Source of the DNA: Dromaius novaehollandiae
Taxonomy: Eukaryota; Chordata; Aves; Casuariiformes; Dromaiidae
Direction of reading: 5' to 3'
Length of the DNA stretch: 64,000 bases
NCBI RefSeq assembly: GCF_036370855.1
Contig: NC_088110.1
Coordinates: 19,525,501 to 19,589,500, forward strand
A program made the translations under genes and the position numbers. How positions within the stretch are numbered: the stretch's first letter is position 1; each line of letters opens with the position of its first letter. The notes below the pieces were generated by a model, which made no database searches, was not told the origin of the DNA, and saw nothing but the letters and a program-made list of their open reading frames with translations. Positions 27,057 through 37,705 of this stretch are shown here, in pieces.

Positions 27057-29595
27057 TTAGCACACAGACTCACTATACTGCTTTGTAAATGAAAGGGTTG
27101 GAAATTATCCCTAAATAAGATAGTGACATCAGGTGTAAGGTCCCAGTCTCTAACTAAAGTCAATTTAAAATTTGCACTAGCCTCAGTGAGGCCAGGTGCT
27201 CACCTAAGACATCGGACCGTACTGCAGGAACAGAACTAAAATTCAGTTCATGGGACTACCGGGGGGAGAAAGGTGTCAAAGATTTTTGCATTAGAGGGGA
27301 AAAATGAACAAAAAAGGTGATGAGGAATTGGGAAGTCATTTTCTTATTTGACACATGCTTTGAAACTGAGTTGTTATTAACATAGCAACTAGAACAGAAA
27401 ATTATATGTTTCATTACTCAGAATTAGAATGAAAATGGACTGGTTTGTGCACAGAAACGTGAGAGGCTGGCCAAGGTAACAAAAACAGAACAAGAATATT
27501 ATCAGGCAATATTAGTGTCAATATTCTTCACTATGTCTTGTATGAAAAATGACATATATATTTACAAATAATATCTTGCATGAACTTACAAATAGACAAA
27601 ACTCAGCTCTTACTTCCATACAATAAATTTAGATAGGCTTATTTGCTTTGGTTTAACTGTTTAACCATAGTGGAAACACAAAGTAATACAAGTCAATGAG
27701 AATTACAGCTACAACTGACCAGAATGCTAAACTGAAAGGAAAATACAACTTCTGATTTCAGGGAACTCTGAACCAGAACTAACATGTTGCAAGAAAACAG
27801 ACTAAGAACTAGAATGAATGCATTATTATGAAACTAATATAACACACAGTAAGACTAAGTGATGGGAGCTGAGCTGGGAACAAACCACTTCTTTGATTCC
27901 CACCAATATGTGATTTATCTCCAGCTAAAGACTCTAGGCCAGAATTTCAGGGAAGGTGAATTGCTGTTGTTATATTGAAATAATTACTTTAAATTCATTG
28001 AAAGTCCAGCTTTCAGGCTGTGGCTTTTAATATGCTCCAACTTGCTTTGCTCCAGCTACACTGTAGGAAATTTAGGTTTGAGTGTAAAGGAACAGACCTG
28101 GTTCTCATCTTACTCAGGTTTTACTCTTCCCTGAATTTTAAAGAATACTTCTGATTCACGTTGGTAAAGTGAATCAGTCTTTCAGATTAAAACTAGCTTT
28201 TTTTGTCCGGTAACTTCTTTTAACTCTTACTCTAAGAAGTTAGTCCAGCTTGGTTTAAAAAAGCCCTATTACAGCAGCTCTGGACCGGTCCATGCCTAAC
28301 ACAAGTGGGCTCACTGCCATCTCATCTATACTGATACATCCTGTTCGAAACACTAAAGGGAAGTCTAATGGTTCATTATTTGTAGATTGGTATTGCAAAT
28401 GGAGTTCAAATTTTTAAAAGTCATCCTGGTGCAAAAACTAATAAAGTAAAATTCTTGACATTTCTGAAGTTACATGAGAATGTTTAACATCTTAAAATAA
28501 AAATGAGAGCATATAAAAAGCACAATATCTGAGAACAAGATATTAACATTTTGCAAATTCTTTGTCAAAACTGCATAAGTATGCTTTTGAAGTGTACTTT
28601 TCCTGCAAACGAATGCAATGCAAATACTAGGTCCCATAAGGCCTAGTTTATAGCCCTTACTCTAAAAAGTAGTCCTACAGATTAGCATAGTTAAGTATGT
28701 ACTGTAATGTAGAGTCTGTTGTATATTCATTCACAGTGGGTATAATTCTTTTCTTAGAGACATTACGAAACCCAGCAACAGCCTTTGTATGTAAATGGAG
28801 AGTTCCACTAGCTTGTATTTAAAGGCATCTATAATAACAAATAAATAATACGCATAATATAATTATATATTTTAAAAGTGCAGACTTTACTATAAGGCAC
28901 CCTATAACATATATTATCTAAAAACATAAAACATATTAGTAAAATAAATAAATAAATCCTTTAAATTTTAGTTTCCATGCTCCTAAACAAACCTCTTGTA
29001 AATACATACATATTCCAAATAAATGTGTAGCTAGTGACCACAAATAACTAGGCATAGAAAGAATTTCAGAATGTGCATCAGACAAAATTAATGCTATTTT
29101 TCCCTGGACTACAACAGGCTTTTCCCGTTTTGTCCATATCTAAATGATCTTTGTTTTAAAATTCCAGGCTAGGAATAGCTAATCCTTTACTAGTTCATAA
29201 TAAGAATATTTTTAGCTGTGTTATGATACTCAAATTTAATATATATGCATTTTCTTGAGCGAAATCCAACATAATTTCCCAGGGACCAAGAAAGTTATAA
29301 CTGCAAAAAGAAGGCTCTCCTTAAAGAATGTAATCAGAAATAGTAACACAGATAATCCAATCAATTGCTGGAGCAAGGGCCTGAGAGTTGAGGCATGGAT
29401 TCCATCCCTGACTGTGCAGTTTGTTGTGATCTTAAGAATTATTGAGCCTTGATACATTTCAGCTTTCTGATCATCGTGCCCAAGATACTAATATATTTCT
29501 TGTTTTGGAAAGCATTTTGAAAATCTCATAAAGAAGAAACAGATTAAATACAGTTTTATGAAATCTAATTTAAATATCCATTTAAACACAAGAGA
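27057..29595. other. Intergenic DNA, no gene seen
   Basis: AT-rich, including runs of AATA/AAAT near 28.84-28.96 kb. No exon, RNA gene or clear repeat family was recognised. Confidence 0.5.
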
Positions 29596-29596
29596 A

Positions 29597-29801
29597 AAAA
29601 AAGCTTTTTTACGGTGAGGGTGATCAGAAACTGGAAGAGGTTGCTCAGAGAGGTTGTGAAGTCTCCGTCCTCAGAGATATTCAAAACCCAACGGAACATG
29701 GTATGGGGCAACCTGCTCTAGTTACCCTGGTTTGAGCAGGGGAGCTGGACTAGATGATCTCCAGAAGTCCCTGCCAATCTCAACTATTCTGTGATTCTTA
29801 A
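29597..29801 (+). mobile_element. CR1 LINE 3' end
   Basis: Contains GAGGTTGCTCAGAGAGGTTGTG, GGAGCTGGACTAGATGATCTCCAGA and the terminal CAACTATTCTGTGATTCTTA, the typical plus-oriented CR1 3' end. A 16-T run (29,802-29,817) and another 12-T run (29,844-29,855) follow. Confidence 0.92.
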
Positions 29802-29859
29802 TTTTTTTTTTTTTTTTGCAACACCTCTGATGTATTTTGATGGTTTTTTTTTTTTGCTT

Positions 29860-32555
29860 GTAAACCTAGAAAAATGGACCTGGATGCACTTTCTAACTTA
29901 CAAAGTCAGGTTCTCCATACTCATAAATATTGACATTACATAATCTTTTTCATACACTGGTCAGGCTCCATCTTGCCTCTCGGTAGTAAGGAAGCAATCT
30001 TTCAATTTTGTTTTCTGAATTGTTGTGTGTCCACATATGATTTCAAAGTTACTGTTACAATCATGCAGTTATTCCTCTTCACTGTGCCTGTCATGAATAC
30101 CCTAATTACAGGTGAGATATTTTGTGAATTGCAAATACGGAGACCCAAGCTGTACAATTAAAAAACACAAAACACATGATCACTTAACATATACAAGTAT
30201 ACAAATTGATGTTAAAACCCTGCATATTTGCATATTAGTAGACATCAGCAGTTCTGTGCAATTTTTAAGAACCAAATTTCAGGAAAAAAAAATCCATTGG
30301 CCTACTTCTATGTGGTAATACACTCTGAATACTGCACATACTTTATGTGCAAGCTATAGAGAATGTCAGACGTCACCTCTTAAGAGAGTCTGTTGGTCAG
30401 CTAAATCTAACAGTGTTTTCTATCTCGTCCAGCTATGTACAGATTCTTTTTATGATTCCAGTACACCCTGTCCAGATGTTACTGGTGAAACTTACCTTGA
30501 CTTCCTTTAATTGGCACTGTGTAAGTTTCAAATCCCATTTTCCATTGCTTCTACAACTCTTAAGTGTTTACATAATTTCATTTGTTGTTTAATAGGAGAA
30601 ACCACCCGAGCCACCCAGTTCACACTTGCATTTCTACTCGCATAAAAACAAAACCATAAACCCATGTCTCTAACACTGGACTCTTGCCTAATGTTTCAGA
30701 TATAGATGAGTACATGAAAATCATGTTTTTGATTTGTTCCTGCTTAGTGTAGATGAGGATTTCCTAAATATGCTGAAAATCCAGCTGTTGAGCTGCCAGT
30801 TTTGAAAGCTCTGTATAGACAAGAGTACCAATTTACCATATGAAACTGACTTCCACATGATCTACACTTTCCCATTTTTCCTCCTGAGCAGGAAAGTTAG
30901 CAAATCTTTGTTTCAACAGGAATGTTTTGGCACCTGACTATTATCTATCACAATATGTTGGGTAGAAACGACAGCATCTGCAAACAAGAGAAAGCAGAAT
31001 ACGGATTTTTGGTGTCACTGGGAAGCACCAGCAAAAGGACCACTGTGTTCAGACAAAGACAACGCTAGGTTATTTTCAACATTAGAAAGGACTCTACAAC
31101 AATTAGCTTCAATCCTTGTTGCCAGACATGGTTTTAACTTCAGAGAATAAGACCATGAGCGATACAACAGTAAGCAAGAGAAACCTGAAAAGGAGAGATG
31201 AACATGCGCAGAAGGCACCAAAACTCACAGAAGGCAAAAGAACACTTCCATGGATTTCTGTGATTTTTGAATGATCATGATTATTTATATTCCAGAACAA
31301 ACACGTATCCTAGTAAAGCATGTTCTACAGTAGCTATTGTGTGGCTGTGATAATAAACCATGAATAACATACCTTTGCTGACTCACAGCAGAAACCAATT
31401 CCGAGCCATTTCCATCTGATGAGAAGTCTTTACTCACTATCAGGTTCTCTTCTTGCTCTTCTCAACGACTGCTGTTACAGAATACTGCTTGTACTGGTTT
31501 AGGGAAAAGTCGTTTCGACAGCGAAGTCTCCTCTACCACGATCATTTCTGTACTTGCCTTTTTTCTGACAATGGTACACACTATCTCTGTTTCCTTCTCC
31601 TGTGACACACCATTCCACAGTTTAATTTTTTAGGCATTTTTTCTCCATCTCTTTTTCTCACATGATGTCAGTCTGTTAAACTGATCGTAATGAGTTGATC
31701 CTCATACTTGCATGGAGATCTGTTAAAATCAATAGATCACATGAATTAACTCACAGAATAAGTGCACGCAATATATCTATTATAAAATATTTCCCACTGT
31801 AAGGAACTACCAAGCAAATATGTGCTAAACAACAGGATTTTCTTACTTCTAAATCTAGACGGATAGTGACAAGTATACACAACTGCATCACAGAGATTCC
31901 CATTTGAAGTATTAACCATCGTAGATACTTATGTCTTCCCCTATATGTCTTAGTTGACATCCATTTTCTCATTTATCCCTGGTCAAAGTCTTCATTTGAT
32001 AGGAAGTAAAGATGGTTTTCAGAACAACTGCCATTAAAATACATATTCAACTCTGGAAAAGTTCTGTCCCGTTGCATATGCTGTACACCAACACATAATC
32101 ACTACTTGGTTTTCATTATTGTTTGTTTTCATTATTGTTTGTTTCACTATACTGTGGTATTTCATATTCTGTTTCAAATGCCTCCTTTTGATGATAAATA
32201 ATTGCATTTTGTAAGATTCAAAGAAAGGTTTGGAGGAGTGCCACAGTATAGCATGAGAACCAAAGGATCACAACTACTTGCTTGCTTTCAAAGATAGCAT
32301 GGCATAGTACAAAATATAATGAGCTTTTCCCAAGTCTATTTCTTCCTGTGAAAAAATGTGCAAATCAATTATTCAAACACTTGTGCTTTCCTATTTTCCT
32401 TTCAGGATCACCTATTCTCCAATTCTTAGGTAATATCTCTGCACTAAGGACCTCCTCATCTTGCTTTGCAACTCTTATTTGATGTTGCATGTTTGATAAT
32501 TTTTCTGAAAACTTCCCTGGGGTATTTTAGCCCTCTTTCAGACCTAAGGGGTGAG
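29860..32555. other. Intergenic DNA, no gene seen
   Basis: No exon recognised. It holds one exact 16-bp tandem duplication at 32.11-32.14 kb. Confidence 0.5.
32110..32141. repeat. 16-bp tandem duplication
   Basis: TTTTCATTATTGTTTG occurs twice head to tail without mismatch. Confidence 0.9.
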
Positions 32556-32559
32556 TACA

Positions 32560-33225
32560 TAGCCACCACAATACCAAGAAATCCACTACCCTGTCTATCA
32601 CCCAGCCAGAACAGTGGCGTCATAAGCGACTCTCCTCTTCCTGCTGTAGATACTCACCATTTCCTGTCAGCTCTTCCTCTATGAACTCGCTAAAACATTT
32701 CTTTTCATCTTTATCCTGACTGGCGAGACATTTCTTCATGTTCTGGTCATCCTCCCCTCTTTGGTTTGGGATAGACATCTTGTGCCTTTGTTCACTGCTC
32801 CACTTCCAGTTTCTGCTGCTAAAATATCCCCTTCTGCCTCCCCCTTTTTTTTTTTTTTTTTTTTTTTGCATACTCAAGGCTCTGCACAGCTTTTTCCTTG
32901 CATTCACCTTTGGTTCCTCATCCTTCTCTCCTTCCTCTCACCCATGCCTTGTTTTCACCCTTCTCTCATTCAATTTTCATACCTTCCTGCCCCCTAATAC
33001 AGGAATTCTCTCCATTTCTTTGTTTACAAACTATTCTCTCCCATCATTCAGTTTCCTCCTTAAGACACAATGCAGCCCTTTACAGTGACTTTTCCTAGAG
33101 CTCACTGCCAAAATGCACGATGAGACTGTACACTCCTTGGGGCAGGAGCGGTATTATTGACTGCACAGTATTTCCAGTATTTGCACAGCACTGGGCAGGC
33201 TGACTAAACAATCAATAATAAATCA
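32560..33225 (+). mobile_element. Probable L2-like LINE 3' remnant
   Basis: The right end (about 33,120-33,225) reads ACACTCCTTGGGGCAGGAGCGG... GCACAGCACTGGGCAGGCTGACTAAACAATCAATAATAAAT. This resembles the tail of L2-type LINEs (TAAGCTCCTTGGGGCAGGG... CAGCGCCTAGCACA... ). The pyrimidine-rich left part has the general look of the L2 3' region but is too decayed to align by eye. A 23-T run sits at 32,845-32,867. Confidence 0.45.
32845..32867. repeat. Poly-T run of 23
   Basis: Uninterrupted T run after CCCCC. It creates the Phe-rich and Lys-rich frames on the two strands. Confidence 0.95.
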
Positions 33226-35529
33226 ATGGCAGAGATATGATAACAGTATTTTTAGCTTTCTGAAATATAATAGTTTCATTTTTAAGTGTATTCAATTGGA
33301 GAGATAATGCCTGTAATTAACGTAGTGGAAACCAGAGCATCCACCAAACCAAAATCAGTGTTCCAACGTGACGTATCGCACTTGGAATGTCCCCCTTGCC
33401 TGCAATGCTCTCTTGGGATGGGAAATAGGAGAAGGCGGCAAAACAATAAGAGTAATGAATAATCACATATTTTGCAAAAATGCTCAGTTTAGAGTTTGTA
33501 ATTTGTACAAAAATCTGGATTTTGCTGCAATTTCATTTCAGAGTAAAGATATTTATGTTTAAAGACAATTAAAATTTGTAAATATTTATTTCCTGAAAAT
33601 CTGTCATCACAAACTCAAAAAAACGCCCAATGTGATAATAATTTTCCTTTTTTTTTTCCAAAAAGACTCAGAGGTATATTGTGTGACTTGATTAGGGTTA
33701 AAATAGAGACTTGCCAGATTTTTTAAAATTCAAACTTTGTTTTCTGCCAAATGAATGGGAAAAAACACTGAAATCGCAATCAACTTTTCCTGGGTTTGAC
33801 AATCACAAAAGTCCTCTTCCCACTCCTCATTATTGACTCACACACCACTGCATCCCAAGAGACTGTATATTCTAAAACAAGGAATGAGTAATCAGGAAAA
33901 AGATGTTTCCCCTCTTCAAAGTATGCACTAAAGCATTCATCTTTTCAAAACTTTCAAACTAAAATTTGTTTGGGTTGTAAATCTTACGGCAACAACACTG
34001 ACAGCGTTAATGTAAGCTAACCACGGGACACAAGGTACATACACTTTCCTAAAATACAGACCAGCTCATGGAAACTTCTCCCAGTAAGGTGCAAGGCTGG
34101 GTCTTGTTTTAGCTGTCTGAGAACAGAGTAACACAGAAGCCCAGAAAGACCAGGCGAATTATCAGACCCATCTCGAAAGACAGGACATACTTTCTTCCAC
34201 ATCTTGGAAAGGGACATTTCTTAGTTTGTTCGAGACACCTTTGATGCGAGTTACTACTGCAAAGAGAGGCAACAATTTTGGAAGAGGATATTTCAGAACA
34301 CATTCGAGAAATGACTCACTGGATTTGACTGCCATTTTGTTTACTACTGTAGAAAGAAGCATAACACTAGGTGTAATAAAGCAGATTTTAAAGAGGAATG
34401 GATTAAAATATCTACTTACCTAACGAATATTCTGCTCAATGAGCACTCTGAAGAGCTGATTTGCTACTGTAAACCGTAAAACTCAGTTTCTCATAAGACA
34501 AAATAATTAATTTGTTTTCTGACAGTAGCATCAAGGAGAAACTATGGGGTGTGATTATTAACTTGTGCATTTCTTAGGAGTTAAGAATTTTCTGCTGCAC
34601 TCATTACTAAATTTGCTCAAGGTACAGGTAGTTTCTATTTCTTAGTCCTTTCAACATTGTTCTGATGAAATATCAAATCTCAAAAATCCAAATATTGCTG
34701 GCAAACTGGCAAGCAGAGAACACACTTCCAGCTCTTTTACTTAAGATACGAAACTCTTGGGTTTTATGTAAGCAGAGTTGCTTGTGCTTAGGAATTCAAC
34801 GTTACCACATCATCCAGCAGACTACATGAACCATAAATGTCTTTAAGCTCCAAACTACTATAAGATAGTTTTTATTGAACTAAAGTCAATACTAAACTGG
34901 TTAGCTGGCAAGTTCATAATCACCAGAGGTAATATTCACAGTTGAGGAGATCGGGTCAATCAAGACTGGTATGCGTGCATGTGATTTCCTACTTTCATGA
35001 TAAAAGGTGGCAGCATTCAAAATATCCATTATCAATATTTTGAATAGGAATCCTTTCAGGCGAAGTCTTCAGTCTTACCATATGTGCAATTTGGTGAAAA
35101 TTTTGGTTGTAAACGAAATTTCAAAAATAATTCCATGTTCAAATCCACCAGTATTCATTACCCATACTCATACCGACTGTTTTATACTCAATAACCGGCT
35201 CCACTCTACTATAACAGAATAGATAACAGCCTAGACAGCGCCAAGTCTCACATTAACGTGTAGTGCAGTGTTACACAAAGGGCTGAAACCAGAAGATGAA
35301 AAATGCCAGTAAGATGAAGAGGAACATAAGCTACCACCCCAGCAAAGCCAGGCGTCGCTCCCACACGCCGAAGCACGACTGCCCGTTGGAGGTCAGTTAT
35401 GAGGTGAAAACATGGAGTCTAAACGCTGATAACAACAACAGCGGGGTCTCTACGAAGGCAAGATGTGAAGGGCCGATCCGAACAAAATCTGACTGCACGC
35501 TTGATTATCAAGAAAGCTAATACTGGGAG
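33226..35529. other. Proximal upstream DNA of CDYL2, no gene seen
   Basis: AT-rich until about 35.2 kb, then gradually richer in GC toward the CpG island. No exon recognised. Confidence 0.5.
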
Positions 35530-36379
35530 GACGCTCGCACCTTCTTTACCTGGAGGAACAAATCCCTCGCAACGCGTGGCTGGGGAGCCGCAGGAACGCT
35601 GCTCGCTACGCGAGCGGCCTCCCCTGAGAAGCAGCCGCGTCCTTCAGCAGCTTGTGGTCACGGTGCTCCGCTCCCGGCCACTCTCGCACGCCAGTTTGCG
35701 TCTCCTCAAGCCTCCGCCGCGTCTGGTGGAAGGTGAAGCTTCTGCTTACGATTCACGGATTCATCTTGAATTATGGCCAGATTGGTCTGGGAAAGCCTCC
35801 TCGGCTTGGGCCGCGAGGAGCAGGAGACATTCGAGGGCGGTGGCGGGTCCTGTGCCGGAGCGGCCTCGCAGGCGAGCCGGGAGCCGTCACGTGGGGAGGC
35901 CGCCGTGGGCCGCAGCGCCTCCGGGGGGACGCAGCCATGCGAGGCCGCCGCCAAAGATGGCCCGGAAGGTTCTCTGATGGAGAACCCCACTCATCTCACG
36001 GCGCACCGCCGCGTCGGGCGGCCTCGTGGGGAGTTGGCCACCCCACACGTCCAGCCAAGACCGAGGAGGAGGCGGGCGGCTTCCATTTCCTCGAGAGGGC
36101 TGGCCAATTTGCAAAATGGCTGAAAGGGAGTGGGAGAAAGGCCCCCTTCCCTGGCGGGGTGCGAAGCGGGCCGGGCGCCGCGGCCCGGGCACTGCTGGCG
36201 GGGCGGCCGTGAAGGCACGGCGGGCACCTCGGCTCCGCGGCCGCGGCGGGGGGCGGTGGCAGACGCGGGGCTGCGCGGGCTGCCCGAGGCGGCGGCGCGG
36301 AGCCGGCCCGCACCCGCCGAAGCGCCGTGACCTTGGGCGGGCGGCGCGGGCTCCACGCGGCCTCGCGTCGCCCCCTCTG

Positions 36380-36456
36380 TTTTCAGGCGTTTGTTTTTTT
36401 GGGGTGGCTTTCGGCGGTCGGGCTTTTTTCCCTTTTTATTTTTTATTTTTTTGGCC
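36380..36456. other. T-rich strip inside the CpG island
   Basis: T runs (TTTGTTTTTTTGGGG, then CTTTTTTCCCTTTTTATTTTTTATTTTTTTGG) interrupt otherwise very GC-rich promoter DNA about 390-460 bases upstream of the CDYL2 ATG. Poly(dA:dT) tracts tend to exclude nucleosomes, which could matter here; that is inference. Confidence 0.6.
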
Positions 36457-36539
36457 GCGGAAAGAGTTTGAAGTGCTCCCGGCGCGGAGCGGGGGAAGGG
36501 GAGGCCGCGCGGGCGCGGGACTTTCCCTGGCGGAGGGCG

Positions 36540-36620
36540 CGGGGGGAGCCGCGGCGGCGGCGCCCCGGGCGGGGCGGGGGGCGGCGGCGGGGGGCGGGGG
36601 GGCGCCGGCCCCGCCGCCGC
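36540..36620 (+). promoter_or_regulatory. GC-box and G-quadruplex-prone run
   Basis: Successive GGGGCGG and GGGG runs with short loops sit about 225-300 bases upstream of the ATG. They fit Sp1/KLF boxes and G-quadruplex potential. Confidence 0.55.
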
Positions 36621-36843
36621 GGGGGGACGCGGCTCTCGGCGCCGTGCGCCCGAGCTGCCGCTGGTTACGCCAGCCCCGCCGCCTGCCTCTCTGCCGCTCC
36701 TCGCCTCTGATTCTGCGCACAGCCAGCCCCGAAGCCTGTCATTCTGCAAAACACAGTTTACTCAACAGAGAGCGAGCGAGTGGGGGAGCGGGAGAGGTGG
36801 CGAGAGGGAGACGGCGCGGCGCAGCGCGGTCCCGCACCCCAGC

Positions 36844-36867
36844 ATGGCTTCGGGGGACCTTTACGAG
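36844..36867 (+). CDS. CDYL2: CDYL2 first coding exon (8 codons)
   Basis: The exon encodes MASGDLYE, the N-terminus I know for vertebrate CDYL2. The paralogue CDYL differs here (MASEELYE). The ATG has a good start context, with A at -3 and G at +4. Codon 8 (GAG) is followed directly by GTAGCG, a usable splice donor, and the frame beyond it (AGGGGAPRG...) no longer matches a chromodomain, so the exon ends in phase 0 at 36,867. In the family the next exon resumes with the chromodomain (VERIVDKRKN). CDYL2 is a nuclear chromatin protein whose N-terminal chromodomain binds methylated histone H3 tails and whose C-terminal crotonase-like domain contributes to corepressor binding. Neither domain is visible here, because all later exons lie past the window. 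Eight residues is a short match, but the match, CpG-island setting and donor agree. Confidence 0.85.
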
Positions 36868-37417
36868 GTAGCGGGGGGCGGCGGGGCGCCGCGGGGCGCG
36901 GGGCGGCCGGGGGGCGCCGGCCGGGGCGCCGCGGCGGGCAGCGGCGGCGCGCTGGGAGCCGCTCCGCGGAGCCCCTTAGTTGCCGAAGAGCGGAGGAAAT
37001 CGGCGAGGGAAGGGCTGGGGTGGGGGGAGAAGGGCCGGCGTGTGCGCCGGGGGGGGAGGGAGGGATGGAGCGGCTCCCCTCCCTTCCCGCTGCCTCTCTC
37101 TTTCTCTTTCTCTCTCTACTTTCCATCGGGCTTGATCTTAGCAGGCCTCGCAAGAGGGAAGGAGGAAGGAGTGAAGGAGAGCGAGAGTTAGCGGTAGGAT
37201 GGGGAGGTGATCGCAGTGTGATGAGCCCGGAGAGTGGAGAAAGTCCAGGTAAAGTCATAGGCGCTCTGGACGTGCTGAATGTGCAGATTAGTGCGAAAAA
37301 ATGCGCCTTAGCGCTGCCGGGAGGCGCAGGGATGGAGGCGGCTCTGCGCCCGCTGTGCAAAGTGCAGGAGCCGACGCCAGGTTGCTTCACCTCGCGCCCG
37401 GGGGGCGGCGGGGGCGG

Positions 37418-37453
37418 CGGCCGGGCCGGGCCGGGCCGGGCCGGGCCGGGCCG
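37418..37453. repeat. (GGCCG)n pentanucleotide repeat
   Basis: About seven uninterrupted CCGGG/GGCCG units at the 5' end of CDYL2 intron 1, inside the CpG island. Confidence 0.9.
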
Positions 37454-37688
37454 CGCGGGGGGCCGCGCCCGCGCTCCGCGCCGCGCCGCGTGGCGGGCCG
37501 CCAAGTGCGGCCGCGGCCCAGGTGCGCGGGGGGCGGCGGCGCGGGGGGCCGGGGCCGCCCCAGGCCGCGGCGGGGGCGGGGGGGGGGACCCGGCCGGATC
37601 TCGACCCCGGGCGCCCGGTGCTGCCGGCCGAGCCGCGAACAAGTCCGGCCGCTCTGGCTGCGCCGGGAAACAGAACAGAGAAAACAGA

Positions 37689-37705
37689 TTTTTTTTTTTT
37701 TTTTT
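37689..37705. repeat. Poly-T run of 17
   Basis: Uninterrupted T run at the downstream edge of the CpG island, followed by CCAAAAAGG. Confidence 0.95.

Noticed and set aside
32620..32907. Lys/Gly-rich minus-strand frame
   Set aside because: Created by the poly-T run and pyrimidine-rich L2-like sequence.
1..35500. Coding exons of CMC2, a neighbour of CDYL2 in other vertebrates
   Set aside because: I looked for its short conserved N-terminus and twin Cys-rich exons on the plus strand and did not recognise them; the small CpG block at 0.9 kb cannot be assigned to it.
35991..36749. 252-codon minus-strand frame, possible divergent gene
   Set aside because: Same compositional artefact; proline/alanine/arginine tracts only. 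Divergent non-coding transcription is possible but not shown.
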